DNA of 34,252 bases from an uncultured Bacteroidales bacterium (GCA_947367315.1 CANBDX010000026.1:1-34252), one strand, 5' to 3'; shown: positions 8,504 to 20,103, counted from the first letter of the stretch. Made by a program: numbers and translations. Notes: a model not told the origin generated them from the letters alone.

Positions 8504-11500
8504 ATGAGATTTAAATTTATAGTTGTTTCCGTGGCGATGATGACGGCCTTTGCAGATGTTGCAGAGGCTGCCTGGGACGGATTGTCGGATCGTTTTGCCG
8601 GAACAGTTTCAAAGGATATACGTGAGACTCTTAAGTTATATGATGCCGGAATGTTCTCGCGTTCCTTCTGTCTGATGGAAAACCTGTCAGAAGGAACCTT
8701 CAGGACCGATCCTGACGGATATGCCATCCTGTGTGATGTTTCGGCCGGCGTTTCCGGTTATGCAGGACGTATGGAGGCTTTCTTCGAGAATAATCCTCAT
8801 TCATTCCTTATCCCGAGGATACGGTATGCTCATGCGATGAATCTTTTCGATGCCATGCAGTATAAGGCTGCATCGGAGCAACTCGGAATGCTGTCCGTAA
8901 AGAAGATTCCTGCAAGTGTGCGTGTCGAATATCTTTTCAAGAAGGCCTACTGCCATCTGGAAAACCGCGAGCTGCAGGCTGCTCTGGAGGATTTTGCGCA
9001 GGTGGAGAAGATGCCAGTCTCCGACTATACTGCCCCGTCCCGTTATGCGATGGGATATGCTGAGTACCAGATGAAGAATTTTGAAAAGGCTGCACCTTGG
9101 TTTGAGAAGGCAATGACAGACGGTCGTTTCAGGGATATCTCGGCTTATTATCTTATGGAGTGCCGCTTCATGATGAATGACCATAAGTATGTCACTGATA
9201 ACGGTGATGCCATGTACGAGGCTGTGCCGGAAGACCGTAAGCCTCATCTTGCAAGAATAATATCGGAGTCATATCTCGTGCTTGGCGATGCAGATAGCGC
9301 GCGCAGGTATTATGAACTGAACGAGAAGGGCCAGAAGCAGGAGAAGTCTCGTGCGGACTGGTTCTACAGCGGTTCTGTGCTTTATGCTGTGGATGACTAT
9401 AAGGGGGCTGTCGAGAATTTCACGAAGATGACGGAACGCACGGATTCCATAGGTCAGATTGCAAATTATAATCTTGGTTACAGCTACATACAGACCAGGG
9501 ATATGGTTTCTGCAATGGGAGCATTCAAGGATGCCTCCCTTGTGGAATTCGATCCAGCGATTGCTGAAGATGCGTTCTTCAATTATGCCAAACTGGCGTT
9601 CGACCTAAATGACGATACTTCGGTCTTCCATGAGTATCTCAGGAAATATCCTCACCTCAAGAAGGGTGACAGAATCTACAGCTATATCGCGGTGGCGGCT
9701 CTTCAGGACCGCGATTATGCTGCTGCCGTGGAGGCTTTTGACGAGATAGATGAACTGGATGACGACATGACCCTCAACTATATGAAGGCCAACTATCTGC
9801 GCGCCAACCAGCTCATAAGGAACGGGTCTTATAGAAAGGCGGTGCCTTGTCTGAAGGCTGCAGCATATTATTCGGAGCGCAACAGCAGGTTCAACCAGCT
9901 CGCGCGGTTCTGGCTTGCGGAGTCATATTACAGGAACGACCAGTATGCCGATGCCCGTGAGGGTTTCATGGAGCTTTACAATGCTTCTGCTCTTGACGGT
10001 CAGGCTGAGGCTTACCTGATACCGTTCAATATTGCATATTGCTTCTATAAGGAAGGAAACTATCCTCAGGCTAAGAAATGGTTCGGAGAGTATCTCGGAG
10101 AGAAATCCGTGAGATTCAGAAAGGAGGCTCTGGTGAGAAAGGCGGACTGCGACTTTATTGCCAAGGAATATGGAGCTGCCGCATCGGCATATGATATTGT
10201 CCTGAAGGATTATTTCCATGTCAATGATATCTATCCTTATTATCAGGCTTCGCTTGCATATGGACTGAGCGGAAATGCTGCGAGGAAGATTGAACTTCTC
10301 GAGAACGTGATGAAGGCTTCTCCTGAGGCAGAGTTCTATCCGGAGGCGCTTTTCGAACTGGGACGTGCATATGTGACCAAGGAGGATGATGACAGGGCTA
10401 TGGAATGCTTCCGGAAGATAGCAGCCGATGTGAAGGACAGCACTTTTGTGGCAAGGGCATTCATCGAGATGGGATCGCTTTCAAGAAACCAGTCTCAGTT
10501 CAATGATGCATTGGAACATTACAAGACCGTTGTGGAGAAGATGCCGCTTTCAGGTTATGCAGAGGATGCGCTTCTTGCCATAGAGTCCATCTACCAGACC
10601 AGAAATGAGCCGGAAGAGTATCTTGCATATATAGAGCGCATAGGCAAGGGTGCTCTGAAGACGGATGACGAGAAGGAAGATATGATCTTCAATTCAGCTG
10701 AGCAGATATTCCTGTCTGAGAACTATCAGAAGGCTCTTGTGGCTCTTCAGTCCTATGTGGAGAAGTATCCTCAGGGAAAGAGTCTGTACAAGGCTGACTT
10801 CTATATGGCGGAGTCGTACAAGAATCTCGGCAAGGCAGAGCAGGCATGCGACAGCTACCGCAAGGTTATTGAAGGCGGGGAAGGGTCTTTCGTGGAGCTG
10901 TCTATGCTTAATTTTGCGAATCTCTCATACAGGCTTGAACGCTGGGATGAAGCGTTCGGAGGATATTCTTCGCTTCTTTCAACCGCAAAACTTGAGAATA
11001 ATACATATACTGCCCTTGTGGGAATGATGCGTTCTGCATACAGGGGACATATGTGGAGTGAAGCCGAGAAGAATGCTGCCATTGTTGCGGCGGATCCGAG
11101 AAGCGGTGTGGATGTCGTGACCGAGGCTGAATACGTCGTGGCCAAGTCGTGCCTTGCAACCAGCCGCAGGGACGATGCGTTCGCAATGCTGGAGAGACTT
11201 TCTCAGGATGTGGGAAATAAATACGGAGCCGAGGCGGCCTATATGATTATTCAGGACTGTTATGACCGTGGAGACTTCGAAGCGGTGGAGGGCAAGGTGT
11301 ATGCGTTTGCTGATGCCGGCTCGGATCAGCTTTACTGGATGGCCAGAAGCTTCATCGTGCTGGGTGATTCGTTTGTCGAACGTGATGACCTCCATCAGGC
11401 CAAGGCGACATTCGAGAGCGTCAGGGACGGATATACTCCAGCATCGGATGTGGATGATGTGCTTGACAACGTGATGATGCGTCTGAGGAAACTTGAGGAA

Positions 11501-11536
11501 ATGTCACAGGAGGACGTACAGGAAAATGAAATCTGA
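8504..11536 (+). CDS. Large secreted tetratricopeptide-repeat protein
   Basis: A 1010-residue protein with an N-terminal signal peptide (RFKF, a short hydrophobic run, then cleavage near AEA-AW around residue 22). The remainder is almost wholly helical TPR-like repeats. Recognisable units include YAMGYAEYQMKNFEKAAPWF (near 183), ADWFYSGSVLYAVDDYKGAV, FELGRAYVTKEDDDRAMECF and YKADFYMAESYKNLGKAEQA. The protein is presumably periplasmic or surface-associated and acts as a protein-binding scaffold; no enzymatic domain is visible. It is translationally linked to the next gene (TGA-T-ATG), an outer-membrane barrel, so the two probably form one envelope complex. The function is not known to me. Confidence 0.88.
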   Translation: MRFKFIVVSVAMMTAFADVAEAAWDGLSDRFAGTVSKDIRETLKLYDAGMFSRSFCLMENLSEGTFRTDPDGYAILCDVSAGVSGYAGRMEAFFENNPHSFLIPRIRYAHAMNLFDAMQYKAASEQLGMLSVKKIPASVRVEYLFKKAYCHLENRELQAALEDFAQVEKMPVSDYTAPSRYAMGYAEYQMKNFEKAAPWFEKAMTDGRFRDISAYYLMECRFMMNDHKYVTDNGDAMYEAVPEDRKPHLARIISESYLVLGDADSARRYYELNEKGQKQEKSRADWFYSGSVLYAVDDYKGAVENFTKMTERTDSIGQIANYNLGYSYIQTRDMVSAMGAFKDASLVEFDPAIAEDAFFNYAKLAFDLNDDTSVFHEYLRKYPHLKKGDRIYSYIAVAALQDRDYAAAVEAFDEIDELDDDMTLNYMKANYLRANQLIRNGSYRKAVPCLKAAAYYSERNSRFNQLARFWLAESYYRNDQYADAREGFMELYNASALDGQAEAYLIPFNIAYCFYKEGNYPQAKKWFGEYLGEKSVRFRKEALVRKADCDFIAKEYGAAASAYDIVLKDYFHVNDIYPYYQASLAYGLSGNAARKIELLENVMKASPEAEFYPEALFELGRAYVTKEDDDRAMECFRKIAADVKDSTFVARAFIEMGSLSRNQSQFNDALEHYKTVVEKMPLSGYAEDALLAIESIYQTRNEPEEYLAYIERIGKGALKTDDEKEDMIFNSAEQIFLSENYQKALVALQSYVEKYPQGKSLYKADFYMAESYKNLGKAEQACDSYRKVIEGGEGSFVELSMLNFANLSYRLERWDEAFGGYSSLLSTAKLENNTYTALVGMMRSAYRGHMWSEAEKNAAIVAADPRSGVDVVTEAEYVVAKSCLATSRRDDAFAMLERLSQDVGNKYGAEAAYMIIQDCYDRGDFEAVEGKVYAFADAGSDQLYWMARSFIVLGDSFVERDDLHQAKATFESVRDGYTPASDVDDVLDNVMMRLRKLEEMSQEDVQENEI

Positions 11537-11537
11537 T

Positions 11538-13187
11538 ATGAAAAGAAATATAATATTTGCTGCAGCGGCTCTTGCAGCCCTGGCAGTTGAAGCAGGTGCC
11601 CAGAATCTTGATCCTACGGTAGAGGTAAGCAGGGCATATGAGGGCAAGCTCATGGAGGTGCATAAGCCTGTGCTTGACATGGCGGTTCCTGATACCATAC
11701 ACAGGTTTGACCTTGACTTCGATTACGCCGTGTCGGAAAGCCCTTACAGGGGCTCTTATGAGTTCAATCCGTACATGATGTCCATGAAGCCGACTTCTTC
11801 GCGCAGGAAGCCGGGGACTTTCTATCTTAATGCCGGTGCCGGTTATACGCTTCATCCTGTTGTGGATGCCGTCTGGTCTCCTTCTATCGGCAAGGAGAAT
11901 ATGTCGCTTGATGTATATGCATTCAACAGGTCTTATGTGGGTGATTATTATTCTGCTGACGGGGCCGGGGACTGGTTCGGTTATGACTTCCTGTCCAAGG
12001 CCGGCACATCATACAGACTTGGATGGTCCGGCGGTACATTCAGGGCAGGCGCCGGGTATTATGGCGTGGCTCTGAAGGATTGCTTCAAAAGCAGGATGTA
12101 CGATGCGGTGGATGTGGACCTTTCCGTAGCTTCGGTTGCATCATCTTCTTCAAGGTTCCTGTATGACCTGAACCTTAAATACCGTTTTGCCGAGGATAAA
12201 CTGAAGGACCATGCGTCTGGTGACTATCTGTCGGAGCATAATTTCAGGTTTGACGCTTTGCTTGGCCCGACCATAGGGAAGCACAAGATCCTGGTTGATC
12301 TGGGTGTGGAATATGATATGTATTCCGGTGACGTAGATGCGGGCATTGGAGAGGTCGCTGTGGTACCACGTTATGTGTATGAGAAAGGGGGACTGAAGAT
12401 GGATCTCGGCTTGCGTTTCTCCCTGCTGATGCTCAAGAACTCTGCGGAGACCATATGGGGCAGCAGCGGTCAGCTTTTCTATCCCGATGTCAGGGTGAGC
12501 TATGCTCTCGCTCCGACTGCTCTTAAGGCTTATGCCGTTGTCGGCGGCGGCAACAGGATAAATACATATGCGTCGATGATAGACAGAGACCATCATTTCA
12601 GTATAGGGTATGATTGTGGTATTTCTCCGCTTCTCGATGCCACGTTGGAGAGGGTCTCGGCTGTCATAGGACTCGAAGGACGCATCGGTGCTGCCTTCAG
12701 CTATGACTTCAGGGCAGGATATGCCAATTATGCAGGCGCGCCAATGGCTGCCGTTGTAGATGTCGATGGCGTGCTGATGCCGGCAGTCGGATATTCTGCT
12801 TTCCAGAAGTGGTTTGCCGCTTTGGAATGGAATCTGGATATGGAACGTGTCCGCTTTGACGGTTCTGCTTTATATACTGATACATGGGACTATGACCGTC
12901 AGGTCTTCATCGCTCCAGCTGCCCTCTCCGGAGATGCGTCATTTGTCTATAATTGGAAGGAGAGGATATTCGCAGGAGTGGATTGTGAATGGGCTCTGGG
13001 ACGCTCCAGCGCTGTTTATTCTGTCCCTTGGTATGCTGATCTGGGAGTCTATGCCGAGTATGAGGCTGCACGCCGTATGTCCTTCTGGCTCCGGGCCGGC
13101 AACCTTCTCGACATGAATATCCAGAGAGACCTGCTTTTCGCTGAAAAAGGCCTGAGTTTCACTGCTGGAATCAAGTTGAAAATTTAG
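11538..13187 (+). CDS. Outer-membrane beta-barrel protein paired with the TPR protein
   Basis: A 549-residue protein with a signal peptide (MKRN, hydrophobic run, cleavage near GAQ-N). An N-terminal linker (DPTVEVSRAYEGKLMEV) is followed by many alternating amphipathic beta strands rich in Tyr, Gly and Asp. The C-terminus (LSFTAGIKLKI) resembles a terminal barrel strand. It looks like the barrel part of a TonB-dependent receptor, but no plug domain or TonB box can be identified. The ATG at 11538 sits one base after the upstream stop; an in-frame ATG at 11526 is also possible and has an AGGAGG (11508-11513) at better spacing. Either start yields a signal peptide. Function unknown. Confidence 0.83.
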   Translation: MKRNIIFAAAALAALAVEAGAQNLDPTVEVSRAYEGKLMEVHKPVLDMAVPDTIHRFDLDFDYAVSESPYRGSYEFNPYMMSMKPTSSRRKPGTFYLNAGAGYTLHPVVDAVWSPSIGKENMSLDVYAFNRSYVGDYYSADGAGDWFGYDFLSKAGTSYRLGWSGGTFRAGAGYYGVALKDCFKSRMYDAVDVDLSVASVASSSSRFLYDLNLKYRFAEDKLKDHASGDYLSEHNFRFDALLGPTIGKHKILVDLGVEYDMYSGDVDAGIGEVAVVPRYVYEKGGLKMDLGLRFSLLMLKNSAETIWGSSGQLFYPDVRVSYALAPTALKAYAVVGGGNRINTYASMIDRDHHFSIGYDCGISPLLDATLERVSAVIGLEGRIGAAFSYDFRAGYANYAGAPMAAVVDVDGVLMPAVGYSAFQKWFAALEWNLDMERVRFDGSALYTDTWDYDRQVFIAPAALSGDASFVYNWKERIFAGVDCEWALGRSSAVYSVPWYADLGVYAEYEAARRMSFWLRAGNLLDMNIQRDLLFAEKGLSFTAGIKLKI

Positions 13188-13220
13188 GGCTCCGTTGGAG
13201 TTTTTCTACGAAAAAATCAC

Positions 13221-13228
13221 TATATTTG
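13221..13228 (+). promoter_or_regulatory. -7 element of the gyrB promoter
   Basis: TATATTTG lies 38 bp before the gyrB start codon. The nearest TTG (13195-13197) is 23 bp upstream, longer than usual. A short CTCC-GTT-GGAG hairpin followed by T5 (about 13190-13205) could be a weak terminator for the barrel gene. Confidence 0.55.
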
Positions 13229-13250
13229 TTCGTTTATTCAAAAGACGTAA

Positions 13251-15257
<2,007 letters not shown>

Positions 15258-16481
15258 ATGAACGAATATCTTGTTCCGTCTCTATTAGGACGGGCCAGTC
15301 TATACGGCAGCAATGCCTATGTGCCAGTGTCGTCACGTATCGTGGCGACACTGACTATGCATTTAAGGGAGGATGTACTTCAGAAGGTGATGGTGGAGTC
15401 AGCTGCCAGATTCCCTCATCTTTCAGTCCGATTGTCCATTTCTGACGGTGATTACGTCTTCTGTCCGTCCGAAGTCTTTGATGAACGGCTTCTGAGGGTC
15501 ACCATGTGTGACAGGACCATCTGTTTCGATTTTCATCGTGCGCTTGCGGATTCGACCGGCATGATGTCTTTCGTGAAGGCAGTGCTTTTCCGCTATCTTG
15601 AACTCAGCGGATGTCAGGTGACCAATGACGGGTCTGTCAAGTCGTTGAGCGGCAGTTTTTCTGCTGTTGAGGCTCAGGACCCTATGATGAAGCTTGAGGA
15701 TAAGCCTGCGTCGCGTCCGGTCTGGTATATGGACGCCAAGGCCGTGAATGTGGAGGGATGTCCAGCCGTGGTTCAGCAGGTGGTGCAGGTGAGGATACCA
15801 TTGTCCAGGATTCCGCGCGAATATGACCAGATGGCGAAGGAGCCTGAGACTTTCCTGATTCCTCTGATATCTCATTCCGTGTATGAGGCATATCGCGGGG
15901 AAATGGCAGCAGGAGAATATGTTGTTGCGTCTGTTCAGGTGAATCTTCGTCCTTATTTTCCTTCGCCTTCGCTGCGCCCATATCATACTCCTGTGTATAT
16001 CGCCTATAACAGAAATATCGGTGAATATCCATACAGGACGGTGCAGATGTCGCAGAAGAAGCTGCTTGAAGCTCAGCTGAAGACCGATGCGCTCGTTTAC
16101 AGTGCGCAGAAGCAGACAGCGGAGCTGGAAAAGGCCCTTGCAGGGCCTGATGCGGATGTGAGGAGGCGTGAGGTTGAGGCTATGAGGGCAAGTATTGCAG
16201 GCAGGGCCACATATGAAGTGCACAGGATCGGTAATGTGATAATGCCGGATTCGATGCAGAGATATGTGACCGAACTGTATCCGGTCATGCCGTGCGGAGG
16301 ATATGCGTGCTCTGTGACGCTGGTGGCATACCGTGGAGAGATATTTGTTACATTCGCAGGAGGTCAGGCGTTGCGTGGCGTTGCGGACAGATTTGTTTCC
16401 CTGCTTGAAGAGAATGATATATCTGCCTTTGTGGCGGATGAATATGATTTCGTTCCGCTGGAAGGTTTGGATGCTGTCTGA
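15258..16481 (+). CDS. Condensation/CoA-acyltransferase-fold protein with degenerate active site
   Basis: A 407-residue protein whose ATG immediately follows the gyrB stop. The layout resembles COG4908-type alcohol-acetyltransferase/NRPS-condensation-fold proteins: a first half ending in an active-site-like FDFHRALADSTGMMSFVKAVLFRYL region around residue 90, and a second half with YVVASVQVNLRPYF and NRNIGEYPY (bridging-region-like). In the family the motif reads HHxxxDG or SHALTDG. Here it reads HRALADS, so the catalytic second His is Arg94 and the Gly after Asp98 is Ser. Either the enzyme is inactive, uses another base, or is a binding protein. No signal peptide or membrane segment. The assignment is by motif and size, so it is moderate. 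Confidence 0.6.
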   Translation: MNEYLVPSLLGRASLYGSNAYVPVSSRIVATLTMHLREDVLQKVMVESAARFPHLSVRLSISDGDYVFCPSEVFDERLLRVTMCDRTICFDFHRALADSTGMMSFVKAVLFRYLELSGCQVTNDGSVKSLSGSFSAVEAQDPMMKLEDKPASRPVWYMDAKAVNVEGCPAVVQQVVQVRIPLSRIPREYDQMAKEPETFLIPLISHSVYEAYRGEMAAGEYVVASVQVNLRPYFPSPSLRPYHTPVYIAYNRNIGEYPYRTVQMSQKKLLEAQLKTDALVYSAQKQTAELEKALAGPDADVRRREVEAMRASIAGRATYEVHRIGNVIMPDSMQRYVTELYPVMPCGGYACSVTLVAYRGEIFVTFAGGQALRGVADRFVSLLEENDISAFVADEYDFVPLEGLDAV

Positions 16482-16608
16482 TTCTTTCTTCGAGAATATT
16501 TATTTTGAAGTTGAGGATTTATCATTTGACTTTTATGTATCTTATCGGAAAATCCGTCATAAAATTTCAACGATGAAAATTTAAACAGCTTCTTAGAATG
16601 ATACGATT

Positions 16609-18648
16609 ATGGAGAAGATAAATTTCCCAAGGCAATATAAGGTCTATGTGCCGCTTGCCGTCTTATTCATCATGATGGTTTTCCTGATGCCGAGGAATGC
16701 CAGGTTCAAGTATGATTACCGTAAGGGATCTCCCTGGATGTATGAGACCTTGGTGGCTCAGTTCGATTTTCCTGTGCTGAAGACTGAGCAGCAGCTGTTG
16801 CAGGAGCGTGAGAAAGTGGGTGAGGATGTCATACCTTATTACAGGTATGAACCAAAGGTGGCGACAGGCGTACAGAATTCCTTGGCTCGGCTGGATATGG
16901 GAGAGCATGCCTATATGAGGCCTTATGTCGCATCCGCTCTGGCAGCTGTATATTCGAAGGGAGTGGTTTCGGAGGCATCGGCAGGTGAGGTCAGGGCTTC
17001 GGCTGAAGGGCTTGTGTATGTCCAGAAGAACAGGCGTGCAGTGAAACTGCCTGTGACGGAGTTTTATACCACTGAGATGGCTGCCGGTTATCTGCATGAT
17101 GTTCTTGCGGAAACCTTTCCTATGGTGAATGCCGATTCCGTGATGAACGCTTCCGGGGTCCTGCCGCTGATTGTTCCGGATCTGATCTATGACCAGCAGA
17201 CAACCGATCTTGTGCATGAGGAAAATTTGGATAATATATCTCATACTCAGGGAGTTGTGCGCTCCGGACATGTTATCGTCAATGATGGTGAGATTGTTAC
17301 TGCCGAAATTGAACAGCTGCTGGATTCATATAAGGCGGAGTATGATATGAGTGTGGGATACAGCGGTCCGAGGGCATTGCTGTGGGTCGGAAATATATTC
17401 CTTGCCTTCAGTATAGTGGCCTTGCTTTTCTTTGCAATTTTCTTCTGCAATTATAAGATTTTCTACGAATATAATAAATATCTTTATCTGCTGCTGGTAT
17501 TCGCGATTTCTGCAGTGGGTTCATCTGTGGTTGCGAAGAGCGACCCTTCTCTGTTCTATATGATGCCGTTCACACTGTCGGCAATGTATCTGCTCGCATT
17601 CTTCAAGAAGAGGGTGGTGTTCATTACATATGTGATTTCGCTGACGCCTATGCTGATGTTTGCACCAAATGGAGTGGAACTGTTCATCATGTACCTTGTG
17701 GCAGGGGCTGTGGGCATGCTTGTGTTCGGTTATTTCAACAGGGGATGGCTCCAGTTCGTCACGGCTCTTATAGTGTTTGTCGTGATGGCTCTGATATGGA
17801 TATCCTTCCGCATGGTGGACGGAGTCGAGGGGCTCAGCGACTACCGCATATTGTTCGACCTTGCCCTTGCGTCCCTTCTTTCTGTAGCAGGTTATCCTCT
17901 TATCTATCTTTTCGAGAAGGTCTTCAGGCTGGTTTCCAACTCCAAACTCGTTGAACTGAGCGATACGAGCAACACCCTTCTGCGCATGCTCGCCGACAAG
18001 GCCCCAGGCACATTTCAGCACTCTCTTCAGGTGATGAATATCGCTGATGCTGCCGCACGTGCCGTGAATGCGAATGTGCTTCTTGTGCGTGCAGGCGCTC
18101 TATATCATGATATCGGAAAGATAAACAATCCTCAGTGCTTCACTGAAAATGAGACTCCCGGTGTGAAGTATCATGCGGAGCTTTCACCTAAGGAAAGTGC
18201 CCAGGAGATAATAAAGCATGTCTCTGACGGACTGGCTCTTGCGGAGAAACATGGTCTTCCGCAGGAAATAAAGGATTTCATAATCACTCATCACGGTACT
18301 ACAAGCACAGGATATTTCTATACGAAGTATCTCAATGACGGAGGAGATCCGGATGATGTGGCCGAGTTCTTCTATAATGGCAGGAGACCTGTCACCAGGG
18401 AACAGGTGATACTGATGCTCTGTGATGCTATCGAGGCTGCATCAAGAAGTCTGAAGGATTACTCCAAGGAAAGCATATCCTCACTTGTGAACAGGATAAT
18501 CGACGGGAAGGCTGACAGCGGACAGTTGTCGGATTCGGAGATGTCCATCAGGGATCTGAATGTACTGAAGGAGGTGATATCATCCTATCTGCAGCAGATG
18601 TATCATTCGCGTGTCGTGTATCCTAAACGCAATAACCGCAAGGCATAG
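16609..18648 (+). CDS. 7TM-HD domain phosphodiesterase, PgpH-like
   Basis: A 679-residue membrane protein of the 7TMR-HDED/HD family, whose characterised member PgpH hydrolyses cyclic di-AMP. One N-terminal membrane anchor (about 12-28) is followed by an extracytoplasmic region (30-250) with a VVRSGHVIVNDGEIVT motif. Seven membrane segments follow between about 255 and 435. The cytoplasmic HD domain (about 455-660) has FQHSLQV (His471), LYHDIGK (His500-Asp501), THHGTTSTGY (His561/562) and LCDAIEAASRS (Asp606). Metal ligands are intact, so it should be active. No cyclase gene is in the window, so the nucleotide substrate is inferred from the family. It stands alone between gyrB's partner and tig. 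Confidence 0.92.
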   Translation: MEKINFPRQYKVYVPLAVLFIMMVFLMPRNARFKYDYRKGSPWMYETLVAQFDFPVLKTEQQLLQEREKVGEDVIPYYRYEPKVATGVQNSLARLDMGEHAYMRPYVASALAAVYSKGVVSEASAGEVRASAEGLVYVQKNRRAVKLPVTEFYTTEMAAGYLHDVLAETFPMVNADSVMNASGVLPLIVPDLIYDQQTTDLVHEENLDNISHTQGVVRSGHVIVNDGEIVTAEIEQLLDSYKAEYDMSVGYSGPRALLWVGNIFLAFSIVALLFFAIFFCNYKIFYEYNKYLYLLLVFAISAVGSSVVAKSDPSLFYMMPFTLSAMYLLAFFKKRVVFITYVISLTPMLMFAPNGVELFIMYLVAGAVGMLVFGYFNRGWLQFVTALIVFVVMALIWISFRMVDGVEGLSDYRILFDLALASLLSVAGYPLIYLFEKVFRLVSNSKLVELSDTSNTLLRMLADKAPGTFQHSLQVMNIADAAARAVNANVLLVRAGALYHDIGKINNPQCFTENETPGVKYHAELSPKESAQEIIKHVSDGLALAEKHGLPQEIKDFIITHHGTTSTGYFYTKYLNDGGDPDDVAEFFYNGRRPVTREQVILMLCDAIEAASRSLKDYSKESISSLVNRIIDGKADSGQLSDSEMSIRDLNVLKEVISSYLQQMYHSRVVYPKRNNRKA

Positions 18649-18656
18649 GAAGCGAT

Positions 18657-18687
18657 TTTGAAATGTCGCGCAGAATGATTATTTTTG
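18657..18687 (+). promoter_or_regulatory. Promoter of tig
   Basis: TTTG at 18657-18660 is followed after exactly 19 bp by TATTTTTG at 18680-18687, a full match to the Bacteroidota consensus. Transcription would start near 18694. A GACGCC/GGCGTC hairpin (18700-18715, loop CTCC) lies right at the 5' end of the mRNA. Confidence 0.85.
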
Positions 18688-18748
18688 CAGGCTATTTGTG
18701 ACGCCCTCCGGCGTCTTGTGCATGGATAATAATTAAAAACATATAAAG

Positions 18749-20056
18749 ATGAATATTGTAGAAAACAGAATCGACGATCTCAATCTCGAACTTACCCTTT
18801 CCATTGTAAAGGAGGACTATGCTGAAAGCATGAAGAAAAGACTTGCTGACTTCAGAAAGAAGGCAGACATCAAGGGCTTCAGAAAAGGAATGGTGCCTAT
18901 GTCTCTCGTAGAGAAGATGTATGGCCAGAACGCTCTTGTTGATGCTGTCAATGATGTGATTTCAGAAGGTCTGAACAACTATATCCATGAGCACAACCTC
19001 CGCGTTCTCGGAGAGCCGCTTCCTAGCGAGGAGCACATCCAGAACGAGTGGGTGAACGGAAGCGAGTTCACTTTCAAGTTCGACCTGGCTCAGAATCCTG
19101 AGATTTCTTTTGAGCTTTCAAAGGATGATGAGGTTGTATATTACACAATCACTGTGACAGAGGCTGCAAAGAAGGAGATGAAGGACAACCTTCTCAAGCA
19201 GTACGGTTCTCTCGAGGAAGGCAAGAAGGCTAAGGAGGATGATTTCATCATCGTGGATTTCGAGCAGGGCGAGACCAAGGTAGAGGGTACATATGTAGCT
19301 CTCCGCAACGTGGCTGAGGCAGCGCGCCAGTCATTTGTAGGCGTTAAGCCAGGTGATGTTCTTGATGTGAACGTGAACGAGGCATTCGAGAACGATACTG
19401 ACCGTGCTTCAATGCTCAAGGTAAGCAAGGACGAGCTTGCAACTCTCGATCCGATGTTCAAGATGACTGTGAAGAATGTGAAGACTTTCGTGAACGCACC
19501 TCTTGCCGAGGAGACTTTCGAGAAGATCTTCGGTGTAAAGACAGAGGCTGAGTTTGATGCAAAGATCGAGGAGAGAATCCGTGCAGAGTATGCTCAGGAG
19601 GCAGATTTCCGTTTCTCTAAGGATGCAAAGGCTTATCTTCTTGAGAAGGCAGATGTCAAGATTGCAGAGAAGTTCCTCAAGAGATGGGTATTCGTTGTGA
19701 ACGAGGGCAAGTTCACAATGGAGGATATCGAGAAGGACTGGGACCTCTTCATCGTGGACTACAAGTGGCAGATGGTACGCAGCTACCTCATGGAGAAGTA
19801 TGGCGTGAAGATTGAGGAGGCTGACCTCCTTGCAAGCGCCAAGGGATTTGCTGCATACCAGTTCGCTATGTACGGAATGAACAACGTTCCGGATGAGCAG
19901 CTTGAGGCATTCGCAAAGAATATCCTTTCACAGGAGGAGCAGGGCAGAAGAATTCTCGACCAGGTTGAGAACGAGAAGACATTTGCAGCTGTACGTGAGG
20001 TCGTTACTCTTAAGAAGAAGAAGATCTCTGTTGAGAAGTTCCGCGAGTTGAAATAA
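18749..20056 (+). CDS. tig: Trigger factor (ribosome-associated chaperone)
   Basis: A 435-residue chaperone that binds nascent chains at the ribosome exit tunnel. The N-terminal ribosome-docking motif GFRKGMVP (43-50) is intact. A central region (about 150-235) corresponds to the FKBP-like peptidyl-prolyl isomerase domain but is divergent, as is common in Bacteroidota. The C-terminal helical chaperone arms (about 250-435) follow. Strong codon bias (AAG, GAG, CTC) suggests high expression. It has a consensus promoter and its own terminator, yet the classical tig-clpP-clpX order is preserved just downstream. Confidence 0.96.
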   Translation: MNIVENRIDDLNLELTLSIVKEDYAESMKKRLADFRKKADIKGFRKGMVPMSLVEKMYGQNALVDAVNDVISEGLNNYIHEHNLRVLGEPLPSEEHIQNEWVNGSEFTFKFDLAQNPEISFELSKDDEVVYYTITVTEAAKKEMKDNLLKQYGSLEEGKKAKEDDFIIVDFEQGETKVEGTYVALRNVAEAARQSFVGVKPGDVLDVNVNEAFENDTDRASMLKVSKDELATLDPMFKMTVKNVKTFVNAPLAEETFEKIFGVKTEAEFDAKIEERIRAEYAQEADFRFSKDAKAYLLEKADVKIAEKFLKRWVFVVNEGKFTMEDIEKDWDLFIVDYKWQMVRSYLMEKYGVKIEEADLLASAKGFAAYQFAMYGMNNVPDEQLEAFAKNILSQEEQGRRILDQVENEKTFAAVREVVTLKKKKISVEKFRELK

Positions 20057-20064
20057 TTTAGCTT

Positions 20065-20092
20065 AAAGGTCGGCTCGCAAGCCGGCCTTTTT
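20065..20092 (+). terminator. Terminator after tig
   Basis: An 11-bp stem (20065-20075 with 20080-20090, one G-U pair) with loop CGCA is followed by T5. It lies only 12 bp before the clpP start, so clpPX must be expressed by partial readthrough or an unrecognised promoter within tig. Confidence 0.85.
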
Positions 20093-20103
20093 ACGTTTTA
20101 TAT

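Noticed and set aside
15423..16223. A 266-codon antisense frame inside the acyltransferase-like gene
   Set aside because: Basic, low-complexity translation with no recognisable domain; the plus-strand frame has fold-like motifs and a start abutting gyrB.
16482..16608. Possible small gene or RNA between the acyltransferase-like gene and the 7TM-HD gene
   Set aside because: Only AT-rich sequence with weak hairpins (a 5-bp stem near 16484-16500 and a short CGGA/TCCG stem); no consistent frame or consensus promoter.
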